Of a DNA stretch of 64,000 bases, positions 26,326 to 36,105 are shown piece after piece. The notes under the pieces are model-generated. The model searched no databases, had not been told where the DNA came from, and saw only the letters and a list, made by a program, of their open reading frames with translations. Both the position numbers and the translations under genes were made by a program. Every line of letters starts with the position of its first letter. Positions within the stretch are counted from its first letter, which is position 1. Origin of the DNA: Pelomonas sp963422775 (lineage in GTDB: Bacteria; Pseudomonadota; Gammaproteobacteria; Burkholderiales; Burkholderiaceae_C); the NCBI GenBank assembly GCA_963422775.4, contig CAUJSJ030000039.1:13525-77524 (forward strand), written 5' to 3'.

Positions 26326-27470
26326 GCCTGGCTGGTGCGGATGCTCGGCCGCTGGTCGTGCATCTGCTGCACCGCTTTGATACCGGCGGGTTGGAGAACG
26401 GCGTTGCCAATCTGATCAACCACCTGCCGTCTTTCAGGCACGCCGTCGTCGCGGTAACGGAGATCACCGCGTTCAAGGAGCGCGTGAAAGCGCCGGGAAC
26501 TCTGTTCATCGCGCTGAACAAGGCGCCAGGCCAGGGTCTATGGCTATACCCGAGGGTGTACCGGTTGTTGCGCGAGTTGCGCCCGGCAGTCGTGCACACG
26601 CGCAACCTCGGCGCCATGGAGTTCCAGGTTCCGGCCTGGGCGGCACGCGTGCCGCTGCGCGTGCACAGTGAGCATGGTTGGGAGGTGGGCGATCTCGGCG
26701 GGGTCAACCGCTCGAACCAGCGGCTGCGCCGCCTTTACGGACCTGCCGTCCACCGCTTCGTGGCGCTGTCCATGGCCATCGAGACCTATCTGACCGGCCC
26801 CGTGGGATTCGCGCGTGAGCGCGTGCTGCGCATTTGCAATGGCGTGGACACGCAACGCTTCGCGCCGGTAGCCTCGGTGCCTGAGGCTTGGCCGTACCGC
26901 CGCGGCGAGCACTTCGTCATCGGCGCGGTTGGACGCATGCAAGCGGTGAAGGATCCGCTCAATCTCGTCGATGCCTTCCTGCGCCTGCGCGAACGATGTC
27001 CGACCGAATGGCCGCGGCTGCGGCTGGCGATGTTGGGTGGTGGGGCACTTCTCGAGGCGGCCCGTGGGCGACTGGAAGAGGCAGGTGCGGCTGCGCAGGC
27101 GTGGTTGCCGGGGGACCGCAGCGATGTCGCCGCGCTGTTGCCCCAATTCGACGTCTTTGCGCTGCCTTCCCAGGCTGAAGGCATCAGCAACACGCTGCTG
27201 GAGGCGATGGCTTGCGGCTGCCCCCCCGTGGCGACCGATGTGGGCGGCAATCCGGAGCTGGTGGTGGCCGATGTCAATGGCCTGCTCGTCCCTGCCCAGG
27301 ACAGCGCTGCACTGGCCCTGGCGCTGGCGCGGCTCGTCAAGGAGCCGGCGCTACGCCATCGACTCGCCGAGGCTTCATTGGTGCGCGCGCGAAATCAGTT
27401 CAGCCTGGACGGAATGGTCTCCGCGTATGGCGCGCTGTACGCGTCGACGCCGTCCGGACCTCGGGCGTGA
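26322..27470 (+). CDS. XrtA-system glycosyltransferase 2 (GT4 type)
   Basis: Glycosyltransferase of the TIGR03088 group. Motifs: VVHLLHRFDTGGLENG at the N-terminus, HSEHGWEVGDL, ICNGVDTQRF, GAVGRMQAVKDPLNL, LPSQAEGISNTLLEAMACG with the catalytic E pair. 382 residues, typical. The start is GTG at 26322, overlapping the dehydrogenase stop (GTGA). The neighbouring order dehydrogenase - glycosyltransferase 2 - amidotransferase is the usual XrtA arrangement. Acceptor and donor sugars cannot be told. Confidence 0.92.
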   Translation: MSLAGADARPLVVHLLHRFDTGGLENGVANLINHLPSFRHAVVAVTEITAFKERVKAPGTLFIALNKAPGQGLWLYPRVYRLLRELRPAVVHTRNLGAMEFQVPAWAARVPLRVHSEHGWEVGDLGGVNRSNQRLRRLYGPAVHRFVALSMAIETYLTGPVGFARERVLRICNGVDTQRFAPVASVPEAWPYRRGEHFVIGAVGRMQAVKDPLNLVDAFLRLRERCPTEWPRLRLAMLGGGALLEAARGRLEEAGAAAQAWLPGDRSDVAALLPQFDVFALPSQAEGISNTLLEAMACGCPPVATDVGGNPELVVADVNGLLVPAQDSAALALALARLVKEPALRHRLAEASLVRARNQFSLDGMVSAYGALYASTPSGPRA

Positions 27471-27746
27471 GGCGGCCGGTTCCGGCTGAGTCGGTCAGCG
27501 GCGCTTGCTGCCGACCCGGCGGAAGATCAGGGCGCCGTCCGGCGTGAGGCATTGGCACGGTCGATGGGTGCGGTCCCATTGTCGGTTGAGCATCCCCCGT
27601 ACAGGGGGGAACCCGTGCCTGACGTCACACAGGGCGTTGCCGATGCCGGGCGGCGTCACCAAGCTCGGTAAGAATCCGCTTTTCTCCGCGCCAGGCATGC
27701 CAGGCGTGCGCGGTCTTTCAATGATTGGCTGAACCAGGTCCAACCT
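27471..27746. other. Intergenic region before the amidotransferase gene
   Basis: 276 bases without a supported gene. It has a hairpin (TCCCCC-GTACA-GGGGGGA near 27594-27611) and a TTGGCACGG at 27552 that looks like a sigma-54 -24 element, but the -12 position reads ATGG instead of a GC-containing box. A promoter for the downstream genes may lie here. Confidence 0.4.
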
Positions 27747-29684
27747 ATGTGCGGCATCACCGGTCTGTTCGACACCCGCGGCCAGCGCCTTCCCGAGCGC
27801 GAGCGCCTGCACCGGATGAACGAGTCCCAGCACCATCGCGGGCCTGACGAGGGCGACCTGCACATCGAACCCGGCGTGGGCTTCGGCCACCGGCGCCTGT
27901 CCGTCATCGACATCGCGACCGGCCAGCAGCCGATCTTCAACGACGACAAGTCGGTGGCCCTCGTCTTCAACGGCGAGGTCTACAACTATCTGGAGCTGAT
28001 GGACGAGTTGCGCGGCCACGGCTACGTGTTCCGCACCAAGAGCGACTCCGAAGCCATCGTGCGCGCCTGGGAGCACTGGGGCGAGGACTGCGTGCATCAC
28101 CTGCGCGGCATGTTCGCCTTCATGATCCACGACCGCCGTCGCGACTGCCTCTTCATGGCGCGTGACCGGCTGGGCGTGAAGCCTTTGCACTACGCCATGA
28201 CCGAGGATGGCTGGCTGCTGTTCGGCTCCGAACTCAAGAGCCTGATGGCCCATGGCGGCCTGCGTCAGGAGATCGACCCGCGCGCCGTGGAGGCCTACTT
28301 CGCACTGGGCTACGTGCCCGACCCTGCCACCATCTACAAGCACGCCAAGAAGCTCGCTCCCGGCCACCGCCTGCTCGTCAAGCGCGGCCAGGCCTTGGGC
28401 ACGCCGCAGCGCTACTGGGACGTGAAATTCACGCTGGATGCCAAGATCGGGGAGGAAGAGGCCGCCGAAGAACTGCGCCGCAGACTCTCCGAGTCGGTCA
28501 AGCTGCGCCTGAAGGCCGAAGTGCCGTTGGGCGCTTTCCTGTCCGGGGGTGTCGATTCCAGCGCCGTCGTCGCGGCGATGGCGCAGCTGGACGATCAGCC
28601 CGTCAACACCTGCTCCATCGGGTTCGACGACCCCAAGTTCAACGAAACCGAGTTCGCGCAGATGGTCGCGGACCGCTACCGCACCAACCACCGCGTCGAA
28701 ACCGTCAGCAGTGACGACTTCGGGCTGGTGGACCTGCTGGCTCACCTGTATGACGAGCCGTATGCCGACTCGTCCGCCATCCCAACCTACCGCGTCTGCG
28801 AACTGGCGCGCAAGCACGTCACCGTGGCATTGAGCGGCGACGGCGGTGATGAAAGCCTGGGAGGCTATCGCCGCTACAAGATGCACATGATGGAAGAGCG
28901 CATGCGCAGCGCCTTCCCGCTGGCCCTGCGCCGCGGTGTGTTCGGCCCGCTGGCCAAGGTCTACCCCAAGGCTGACTGGGCGCCGCGCATCTTCCGCGCC
29001 AAGACGACTTTCCAGGCGATCGCGCGCAACTCCGTCGACGCCTACTTCAACACCATGGGCATGGTGCGTGACCCCATGCGTCAGGAGCTCTTCAGCGATG
29101 GCTTCAAGCGCGAACTGCAGGGCTGGAATGCCAGCGAGATCTTCCATGAGCATGCCCAGCGTGCGAACACGGATGACCCTCTGGCGTTGATTCAGTACCT
29201 GGACATCCACACGTACCTGCCGGGCGACATCAACACCAAGGTTGACCGCGCCAGCATGGCTCACAGCCTGGAGGTCCGCGAGCCGTTGATGGACCATCCG
29301 CTGGTTGAATGGGTCGCTACCTTGCCGTCAGACCTGAAACTGCGCGGCCAAGAGGGCAAGTACCTGTTCAAGAAGGCACTGGAACCGATGCTGCCGCACG
29401 ACGTGCTGTACCGGCCCAAGATGGGGTTCGCCGTGCCGCTGGCGCGCTGGCTGCGCGGTCCGCTGCGCGAGAAGACGCGCCAAGCCCTGCAGCAAGGTGC
29501 ACTGGCACAGACCGGCTGGTTCAACCCCACCGTCATCGGCCGGATGCTGGACCAGCACGAGCGCGGCGTCATGGACCACGCCCAGCCGCTCTGGGTGCTG
29601 CTGATGTTCGACGCATTCCTGCGCAATGCATTCGGCGACCGGCAAGCAGCCCCGCATGCTGAAATTTCCCGTCTGAGCGCATGA
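27747..29684 (+). CDS. XrtA-associated asparagine synthase-like amidotransferase 1
   Basis: Class II glutamine amidotransferase plus asparagine synthase fold (TIGR03108 group). The catalytic Cys follows the initiator (MCGITGLFD, C2), the glutaminase part includes HHRGPDEGD and FNGEVYN, and the synthase part has the PP-loop FLSGGVDSSAV and SGDGGDESLGGYRRY. Length 645 matches the family. It probably amidates a carboxyl group, such as a uronic acid in the glycan, which fits the uronic acid genes in this locus; this is inference. The stop overlaps the next start (ATGA). Confidence 0.94.
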   Translation: MCGITGLFDTRGQRLPERERLHRMNESQHHRGPDEGDLHIEPGVGFGHRRLSVIDIATGQQPIFNDDKSVALVFNGEVYNYLELMDELRGHGYVFRTKSDSEAIVRAWEHWGEDCVHHLRGMFAFMIHDRRRDCLFMARDRLGVKPLHYAMTEDGWLLFGSELKSLMAHGGLRQEIDPRAVEAYFALGYVPDPATIYKHAKKLAPGHRLLVKRGQALGTPQRYWDVKFTLDAKIGEEEAAEELRRRLSESVKLRLKAEVPLGAFLSGGVDSSAVVAAMAQLDDQPVNTCSIGFDDPKFNETEFAQMVADRYRTNHRVETVSSDDFGLVDLLAHLYDEPYADSSAIPTYRVCELARKHVTVALSGDGGDESLGGYRRYKMHMMEERMRSAFPLALRRGVFGPLAKVYPKADWAPRIFRAKTTFQAIARNSVDAYFNTMGMVRDPMRQELFSDGFKRELQGWNASEIFHEHAQRANTDDPLALIQYLDIHTYLPGDINTKVDRASMAHSLEVREPLMDHPLVEWVATLPSDLKLRGQEGKYLFKKALEPMLPHDVLYRPKMGFAVPLARWLRGPLREKTRQALQQGALAQTGWFNPTVIGRMLDQHERGVMDHAQPLWVLLMFDAFLRNAFGDRQAAPHAEISRLSA

Positions 29685-30841
29685 AGATTCTCTACCACCA
29701 TCGAACGGCCTCCCGCGATGGGCAATCTACGCATATCACCGAGATGATTCTCGCGATGCGCAGCAATGGCCACCAGGTGATCGAAAGTGCGCCCGCAGTG
29801 GGCGAATACCGAGCGGGCGGCGGCAGTCCTGGCTGGGTGGGGCGCATGAAGGCCTGGTTACCCAAGTCGCTCTATGAACTCGCGGAAATTGCCTATTCAT
29901 TGGTGGCCCTGCGACGACTTGCCGGAGTCATTCGGCAGGAGCGGCCGGCTTGCATTTACGAGCGATATAACCTGTATCTCTTTGCGGGTGTTTGGGCTCG
30001 CAAAATATTTGGCTTGCCGCTGGTGCTGGAGGTAAATGCGCCGATGGCCCTGGAGCGCCGCCAATACGGCGGGCTGATGTGGCCGCGCCTGGCTGACTGG
30101 GCGGAAAAATATGTCTGGATGCGCGCCGATTTGATACTGCCTGTCACTCAAGTGCTGGCAGATTACATGATCAATATTGGTATAAACGCCGCCAAAATAC
30201 GCGTCATTCCCAACGCCATCAACCAAGAGCACTACGTCAATCTGCCTACTGCGCCGCAAGCCAAGGCCGAACTTGGACTGGATGGCCGTCTCGTGATCGG
30301 CTTTACCGGTTTTGTCCGCGAGTGGGATCGGTTGGAGCGCATTCTTGAATGGATGGCCACGCGGCTGAATCGGTATCCACTTCACCTGTTGGTCATTGGC
30401 GATGGTCCTTCCAGGGCCAGCATAGAACGTGTGGCGGCTTCGTGCGGCATCACTGATCGCCTGTCATTTACCGGCGCCGTTGCAAGGGAGCGGGTGCCGG
30501 CCTTGTCCATGGCATTCGATATTGCATTGCAAACAGCGTTGGTGCCTTATGCCTCACCGTTGTGTCTCTTTGAATACCTTGCGCTTGGCAAAGCCATCGT
30601 CGCGCCGGATCAGCCGAATCATCATGAAATATTGACCGATGGTCAGGACGCAATTCTTTACGGGCCCAACGACGACATGGGTATCGAAAAGGCGCTTGAT
30701 ACCCTCTGTGCTGACGTCGAACTGCGGCAGCGGTTGGCGGGGGCGGCAGCCGAAGTGATCATTCGCAAGCAACTGACCTGGCGAGCGCACGCCGCTCGCA
30801 TCGTGGTTGAGATGAATGGGCTGACGGCCCAGCGGGCTTGA
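29681..30841 (+). CDS. Family 4 glycosyltransferase
   Basis: GT-B glycosyltransferase. N-terminal ILYHHRTASRDGQSTHI, C-terminal RVIPNAINQEHY, IGFTGFVREWDRLERIL and VIGDGPSRASIE; the acceptor-side E region is PYASPLCLFEYLALGKAIVAPD. 386 residues, complete. ATGA overlap with the amidotransferase, four bases before the next gene. Base composition is visibly less GC-rich than the preceding genes, a sign that this glycosyltransferase block (29.7-33.3 kb) may have been exchanged separately. Confidence 0.9.
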   Translation: MKILYHHRTASRDGQSTHITEMILAMRSNGHQVIESAPAVGEYRAGGGSPGWVGRMKAWLPKSLYELAEIAYSLVALRRLAGVIRQERPACIYERYNLYLFAGVWARKIFGLPLVLEVNAPMALERRQYGGLMWPRLADWAEKYVWMRADLILPVTQVLADYMINIGINAAKIRVIPNAINQEHYVNLPTAPQAKAELGLDGRLVIGFTGFVREWDRLERILEWMATRLNRYPLHLLVIGDGPSRASIERVAASCGITDRLSFTGAVARERVPALSMAFDIALQTALVPYASPLCLFEYLALGKAIVAPDQPNHHEILTDGQDAILYGPNDDMGIEKALDTLCADVELRQRLAGAAAEVIIRKQLTWRAHAARIVVEMNGLTAQRA

Positions 30842-30845
30842 GCAT

Positions 30846-32054
30846 ATGTCCGAGAAGCCACTGAGGATATTGACGTTCTCCACGCTGTATCCGAGCAGCA
30901 ATCGCCCGGGGCACGGTATATTCGTGGAAACCCGACTGCGTGAATTGCTGAGCAGCGGCAAGGTAGAGGCAAAAGTCGTGGCGCCGGTGCCCTGGTTTCC
31001 CTCTGATAATCCCCGCTGGGGCGAGTATTCACGGATGGCGGCAGTGCCTCGGCAAGAGGTTTGGAACGGCGTTGAAGTGCATCACCCGCGCTATGTGCTG
31101 TTGCCCAAGATTGGCATGACGTCGGCGCCGTTGATGATGGCGCTGGGCGCGCGTCGCTGTATCGCGCGTCTGATTGAAGAGGGTTTCGACTTCGATGTTA
31201 TCGACGCACATTACTATTACCCTGATGGTGTCGCTGCGGCATTGCTTGCGCGGTGGTTCAAGAAGCCCTTCACGGTGACGGCTCGCGGTACGGACCTGAA
31301 TCTGATACCCATGTATTCATTGCCGCGAAAGATGATGCAATGGACGGCGGCGCGCGCTTCGGTATCGATTGGCGTGTGTCAGGCGCTGGTGGATGTCCTT
31401 CGCACGTGGCAGGTGCCGGGCGACCGTCTGGCCGTCCTGCGAAATGGGGTTGACCTGCAGCGATTCCGACCGCTGGATCAGGAAGAATGCCGTCGGGAAC
31501 TCAATCTGAGCGGCTCCCCCTTGCTCTTGTCGGTCGGTTACCTGATCGAGCGCAAGGGCCACCATATTGCAATCAAGGCGCTCGCAAATCTGCGCTCGCA
31601 ATATCCCGATGCACGCCTGGTTATCGTTGGCGATGGCAGCGAGCGTGTGGCTCTTGAAGCTCTGGCGCACGAATTGCAGGTATCGGATCGCGTGACCTTT
31701 GCAGGAGCAAGGCCGAATGCCGAATTGATCAAGTGGTACAGCGCTGCAGATGTCCTGATTCTGGCCTCGAGCCGTGAGGGGTGGGCCAACGTGCTGCTGG
31801 AAGCGATGGCTTGCGGCACGCCCGTGGTTGCATCGAATATCTGGGGTACACCTGAAGTGGTTCAGGATGGGCGGGTTGGGGAACTGGTCGAAGGGCGTGA
31901 GCCAGCCGCATTTGCGACTGCCATCGCGACCTTGCTGATGCGCGGCAGCAGTCGTTCTGAAATCAGGGCCTATGCGGAGGAGTTCAGCTGGCAGGCAACG
32001 ACCGACGGGCAGTTGCAGCTCTTCGGGAATATCGCCGGAAGCTCGTCGAGGTAG
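30846..32054 (+). CDS. Family 4 glycosyltransferase
   Basis: GT-B glycosyltransferase of the RfaB/WcaL-like kind that is frequent in XrtA loci. Motifs: LTFSTLYPSSNRPGHGIFVE, DFDVIDAHYYYPDG, VLRNGVDLQRFRP, LLSVGYLIERKGHHIAI, VGDGSE, and SSREGWANVLLEAMACGTPVV with the two catalytic-site E residues. 402 residues, complete. Four bases after the previous stop and five before the ligase gene, so part of the same transcript. Sugar unknown. Confidence 0.9.
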   Translation: MSEKPLRILTFSTLYPSSNRPGHGIFVETRLRELLSSGKVEAKVVAPVPWFPSDNPRWGEYSRMAAVPRQEVWNGVEVHHPRYVLLPKIGMTSAPLMMALGARRCIARLIEEGFDFDVIDAHYYYPDGVAAALLARWFKKPFTVTARGTDLNLIPMYSLPRKMMQWTAARASVSIGVCQALVDVLRTWQVPGDRLAVLRNGVDLQRFRPLDQEECRRELNLSGSPLLLSVGYLIERKGHHIAIKALANLRSQYPDARLVIVGDGSERVALEALAHELQVSDRVTFAGARPNAELIKWYSAADVLILASSREGWANVLLEAMACGTPVVASNIWGTPEVVQDGRVGELVEGREPAAFATAIATLLMRGSSRSEIRAYAEEFSWQATTDGQLQLFGNIAGSSSR

Positions 32055-32059
32055 TTGCA

Positions 32060-33376
32060 ATGCGTGACGTAGTATTGGCGCTTTCCCTGCTCTGGTTTGT
32101 GCTTGTTGCGTGGCGCAAGCCATGGATCGGCATCATCGGGTGGACTTGGGTCAGCATCATGAATCCCCATGCCTTGAGCTGGACTCTGGCCAATATGCCG
32201 ATTGCCGCTGCGGTAGGTGGGAGTACGCTGGTCGGATTGTTCCTCGGCCAAGGTAAGAAAAACTACTTTCTGTGCCGAGAAAATGTGGTGCTGATACTCT
32301 TCATGATATGGATGACGATAGGGTTGCCCTCTTCGTTTATCTATGATGAGAGTTTCATATTGTGGTCTCGAGTCATGAAAATTGACTTGATGATCTTGGT
32401 TGCCATGGTATTGCTGCATACCAAAAGGCATATCATTCTGCTGGTCTGGATCCTGGTTTTTTCCATCGGATTCTTTGGCGTCAAGGGTGGGGTGTTCACC
32501 ATGGCGACAGGTGGCAGTTACCGTGTCTGGGGGCCTGAGAACACGTATATCGGCGGCAACAACGAGGTTGCTCTTGCCATCGTGATGACGATCCCACTCA
32601 TGTGGTTTCTTCAACAGCAACTCCAGGCGAAATGGGCCAAGGTGCTGATGACGATCTGCATGGTTCTGATGGCTGCATCTGCGCTGGGCAGTCATTCGCG
32701 GGGAGCGCTTCTGGCCATCGGCGCCATGGCTCTCGTGCTCTGGTGGCGTGGGAAGGGCAACAAGATCGGCATGGCCATCGGCATGATCGTCGTTGGCGCG
32801 GCCCTGCTGTCCCTCATGCCGGCCGAATGGTGGGAGCGCATGAACACGATCAAGACCTATGACCAAGACACCTCGGCCATGGGGCGTATTAATGCGTGGT
32901 GGATGGCGTGGAATCTCGCCAAGGCCAACTTCTTCGGTGGGGGCTTCATGATCTGGACAGGGAGCATCTTCGCCATCTATGCGCCCGATCCCCTCGACCC
33001 TCATGCCGCGCACAGCATCTATTTCATGGTGCTCGGCGAGCTGGGTTTCATTGGCTTGTTTCTCTTCGTGCTCATGTTCTATTTCGTATGGAACACGGCG
33101 GGAAGATTGCGAACGCAGGCGGCCGGGCGACCAGAAACACAATGGCTGTCCGATCTCGGCGGCATGCTGCAGGTCAGCCTGGTGGGATATGCGGTCGGTG
33201 GAGCGTTCTTGAGCCTGTCGTATTGGGATTTTCCGTACAACCTGATGGTGCTTGCCGTCATCGGGCGCCGTTGGCTGGAGAGCAAAGCCTGGCTGACCGA
33301 GAAGCCGGAACCTTTGATCGTGCTGCCCGCCTTCATGGATGGATGGTTCAAATCCAACAGATCGCGGTCGGCATGA
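32060..33376 (+). CDS. O-antigen ligase/polymerase-like membrane protein, XrtA-associated
   Basis: Multi-pass membrane protein of the Wzy/WaaL superfamily (TIGR03097, putative O-glycosylation ligase). About ten hydrophobic segments in 438 residues; a large periplasmic loop (about 275-320) contains SAMGRINAWWMAWNLAKAN and the DPHAAHSIYFMVLGELG motif with the His typical of this superfamily. It may polymerise repeat units or attach the glycan to a protein. ATGA overlap with the downstream deacetylase. Confidence 0.9.
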   Translation: MRDVVLALSLLWFVLVAWRKPWIGIIGWTWVSIMNPHALSWTLANMPIAAAVGGSTLVGLFLGQGKKNYFLCRENVVLILFMIWMTIGLPSSFIYDESFILWSRVMKIDLMILVAMVLLHTKRHIILLVWILVFSIGFFGVKGGVFTMATGGSYRVWGPENTYIGGNNEVALAIVMTIPLMWFLQQQLQAKWAKVLMTICMVLMAASALGSHSRGALLAIGAMALVLWWRGKGNKIGMAIGMIVVGAALLSLMPAEWWERMNTIKTYDQDTSAMGRINAWWMAWNLAKANFFGGGFMIWTGSIFAIYAPDPLDPHAAHSIYFMVLGELGFIGLFLFVLMFYFVWNTAGRLRTQAAGRPETQWLSDLGGMLQVSLVGYAVGGAFLSLSYWDFPYNLMVLAVIGRRWLESKAWLTEKPEPLIVLPAFMDGWFKSNRSRSA

Positions 33377-34332
33377 AGGCCTTGTTTGGTTGCCTGTCAC
33401 CTGCGGGGCCCCGCGCTCGGCTGAATGTCCTCATTTTTCATCGGGTGCTGGCGCAGCCCGATCCCCTGTTCCCGGGCGAGGTCGATGCAGCGCGCTTTGA
33501 CCAGATGCTGGGTTGGCTAGCCCGCTGGTTCAATGTGCTGCCGCTGGACGCCGCCGTGGATCGGCTGCGAGACGGGACCCTACCCGCCCGCGCTGCCGCA
33601 TTGACCTTTGATGATGGCTATGCCGACAACCATGACGTCGCGCTGCCACTGTTGCAACACCATGGCCTGCCCTGCAGCTTCTTCATCGCCACCGGCTTCC
33701 TCGATGGCGGCCGCATGTGGAACGACACCTTGATCGAATCGGTCCGACGCAGCGCCCTGAGCCATCTCGACCTTCGAGGACTTGCCGATGCATCCGGCAA
33801 GGATCTGGGGCGGCATGCGATGGTTGACGTGCCGAGCCGGCGTGCGGCGCTGGGCAACCTCATCGAGCGCGTCAAGTATTTGGCGCCCGAGCAACGCCAA
33901 GTCTGCGTGGATGCCATTGCGAAGCGCGCGGAAGTGACGCCGCCCGACGACCTGATGATGCGCAGCGAGGACGTTCGCAGTCTGCGCCGTGCTGGCATGC
34001 AGATCGGTGCCCACACGGTCAGCCACCCCATCCTCGCGAGTCTGGATGCGCAGCAGGCATCCGACGAGATCGCGCGCAGCCGCGATGCCCTGGAGGCTTT
34101 GCTCGGCGAGCGGGTGGGCCTGTTCGCCTATCCGAACGGCAAGCCGGGTACGGATTACCTTCCGGCTGTTCATCCCGGGCTGGTGCGCGAACTTGGCTTC
34201 GATGCCGCCGTGTCGACCCGCTGGGCTGCAGCAAGGCTTGGTGAAGACCTTTTCCAGATCCCTCGTTTCACGCCCTGGGATCGTGGCCGATTGAAATTCG
34301 GCGTGCGCCTGGCGCGCAATCTGGCGAATTGA
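33373..34332 (+). CDS. Second polysaccharide deacetylase (CE4 family)
   Basis: NodB-type carbohydrate esterase distinct from the gene at 20216. The 319-residue protein has VLIFHRVL, the catalytic TFDDGYADN (paired Asp), FFIATGFLDG, QIGAHTVSHPIL with the metal-binding HxxxH, and FAYPNGKPGTDY. The start at 33373 overlaps the ligase stop (ATGA); an open frame continues upstream but lies inside the ligase gene. The stop overlaps the next start by one base. It probably acts on the exported polysaccharide or its precursor. Confidence 0.9.
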   Translation: MKALFGCLSPAGPRARLNVLIFHRVLAQPDPLFPGEVDAARFDQMLGWLARWFNVLPLDAAVDRLRDGTLPARAAALTFDDGYADNHDVALPLLQHHGLPCSFFIATGFLDGGRMWNDTLIESVRRSALSHLDLRGLADASGKDLGRHAMVDVPSRRAALGNLIERVKYLAPEQRQVCVDAIAKRAEVTPPDDLMMRSEDVRSLRRAGMQIGAHTVSHPILASLDAQQASDEIARSRDALEALLGERVGLFAYPNGKPGTDYLPAVHPGLVRELGFDAAVSTRWAAARLGEDLFQIPRFTPWDRGRLKFGVRLARNLAN

Positions 34333-35229
34333 TGCGTCAGGTTCTTTTCATCGCCTATCTGTTCCCACCGATTGCCAATTCCGGCACACGGCGCAGCTTG
34401 GCTTTCGCCAATACCCTGCCCGACGCCAGCTGGCAGCCGATCGTGCTGGGTTGGGAGCCAGATCTCAAGATCGAGCCGGACCCAGGAATGCTGGCTGAAC
34501 TCAAGCCCCTCACCTGCGTGGAGCGCGTGCCGCTGTTGTCACGCGTTCGTGCACGGCGCTGGGCCGGATGGCTCCGCACAGGCTGGCGTCAGCGCGTCGT
34601 CGAAGGGCGGCTTGGCGGCTGCGCGAGCGCGATGTGGTGCCCGACGAAGCCACGGACTGGTTCAAGCCTGCGGCCGACCGCGCATCGGGGTTGCATGCAC
34701 GCGAAGGCTTCGACGTCATCTACGCCAGCGGCTGGCCCGGACTTCCCTTTTTGATCGCCCGCGAGGTTTCTCTTCTCACCGGCAAGCCTTACGTATTGGA
34801 CTATCGCGACCAATGGGCGCCGAGTGGCGACATGGCCTGGGAACACGCCACGCCGGAACAACTGCGTGACAACCCCGCCCTGGAGCGGCTCGCTGCCAAA
34901 GACGCCGCAGCCGTCATCACGGTCACTCGGGCATTGGTGAACAGCGTGGGCCGCGACTGCGGGCGCGACGACCTGCACCTGATCACGAACAGTTTCGAGC
35001 CGGCGGACTTCGCGGGTGACGTTGCGCCCCTCGCGGGCGGCTTCCTGCGAGTCGCTTACACGGGCGCCTGGCGGCCTGGCTATGGGCTGCAATACCTGTA
35101 CGCTGCGATCGCATTGCTCAAGAGCCAGGGGTATCCAGAACTTGCACGGCTGCGCGTGCAGGCGGCCGGCTTTGCACCCGGGCCTGCCGCCCGAGGCGGG
35201 CTTGACTGAATGGATCAGCGAGATGGGGC
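34332..35229 (+). pseudogene. Family 4 glycosyltransferase remnant, frameshifted and 3'-truncated
   Basis: The N-terminus (VLFIAYLFPPIANSGTRRS) is that of a GT4 enzyme. The frame breaks at about 34600, beside an AAGGGCGG run; the second frame carries ERDVVPDEATDWFKPAA, LDYRDQWAPSGDMAW and VAYTGAWRPGYGLQYL. It breaks again at about 35180 (GGG where GG is expected), after which the third frame reads LPPEAGLTEWISEMG up to about 35228. The expected last third, including the catalytic E region, is missing and flippase sequence follows directly. So at least two small indels and one large deletion; not functional as written. Confidence 0.85.
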
Positions 35230-36105
35230 CGATGCGACTTGATGGGTGCTGTGCGCAACGTGGCCTATCCGGCCTATGCCAAGGCGGTGCGAGAGCGGCA
35301 AGAGATGGAGCCGCTGTACGTCGTCAGCGTCACCTACGTCTGTGTCGTCGCCTGTCCGTTCTACGGTTTCATCTCGCCTTGTGGGCTCGGGACGTTGCAG
35401 TTGCTGTTCGGTCCGCAATGGGATGCTGCGGCGCCGCTCGTGCTGCTCTTCTGCCTTGCCGGCGCATTGGCTGCGGCGAGCAGCTTGATTGGCAACCTCA
35501 TGGTCACCATGGGCCGCATGGACTTGCTGACACGCATGGAAATCGTCTTCCAGCCCGCGCGCGCGGCCCTCGTCGTTGCGGCCGCCGTGTACTGGCGCGA
35601 GCCCTGGGCTTGTGCAGTTGCTGCCGTGCTTGCCATGCTGCTGCAATTGCCGCTGGTCTACTCGGGCAAGGCCAAATTCCCGCCCGATGACTGGCGGACG
35701 CTGCGACGCCACCTTGGGCGCAGCATGGCGGTGGCGGTGCTGGCACTGACATTGCCTGCGCTGATTTTGTGGTTGCACCCGCGCGAAGCCGGCCAGCTCA
35801 TGCCCATTCCCTGGTTCATGCTGGCCATCGTCTGCTGCTGCGTCTCATGGTTGCTTGCGCTGAGCTGGTGTCGCCTCCCGCTGGCCGCCGACCCAGCTTT
35901 CGCAACCCTGACGCGCATCTGGCGCCGGAGTGCCGACAATGGCCCCAGAACGGATCACTCTAGTGAATCGCATGCAACAGCAACGTCCTCCCGTCACCGG
36001 CCGTCTCGTCCGCTTCGCGCTGATCGGTTGTGGCCGCATCGCCCAGAACCACATGGAGGCGATCAAGAAGCACGCAGAGCGCGCCGAACTGGTGGCCGTC
36101 TGTGA
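35230..36105 (+). pseudogene. C-terminal remnant of a Wzx-type flippase
   Basis: From DLMGAVRNVAYPAYAKA on, this frame parallels the second half of the intact flippase at 45528-46982 (FGPQWDAAAPLV versus FGPQWDASAPLV; CLAGAL versus CLAGAV). About 235 recognisable residues with several membrane helices remain; the first half of the protein is absent, replaced by the glycosyltransferase remnant. Similarity fades near 35930; the frame then overlaps wbpB out of frame until 36105. A deletion that joined two genes is the simplest explanation. A short ORF from TTG 35239 could still be translated, but half a flippase should be inactive. Confidence 0.85.

Noticed and set aside
27552..27569. Second sigma-54-like site TTGGCACGG upstream of the amidotransferase gene
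   Set aside because: The -24 half is good but the required GC at the -12 position is absent at correct spacing.
27495..29297. Long open frame of 600 codons on the minus strand opposite the amidotransferase
   Set aside because: Its composition is that of the antisense of a GC-rich gene (His, Gln, Val rich), and the plus strand carries a full set of amidotransferase motifs.
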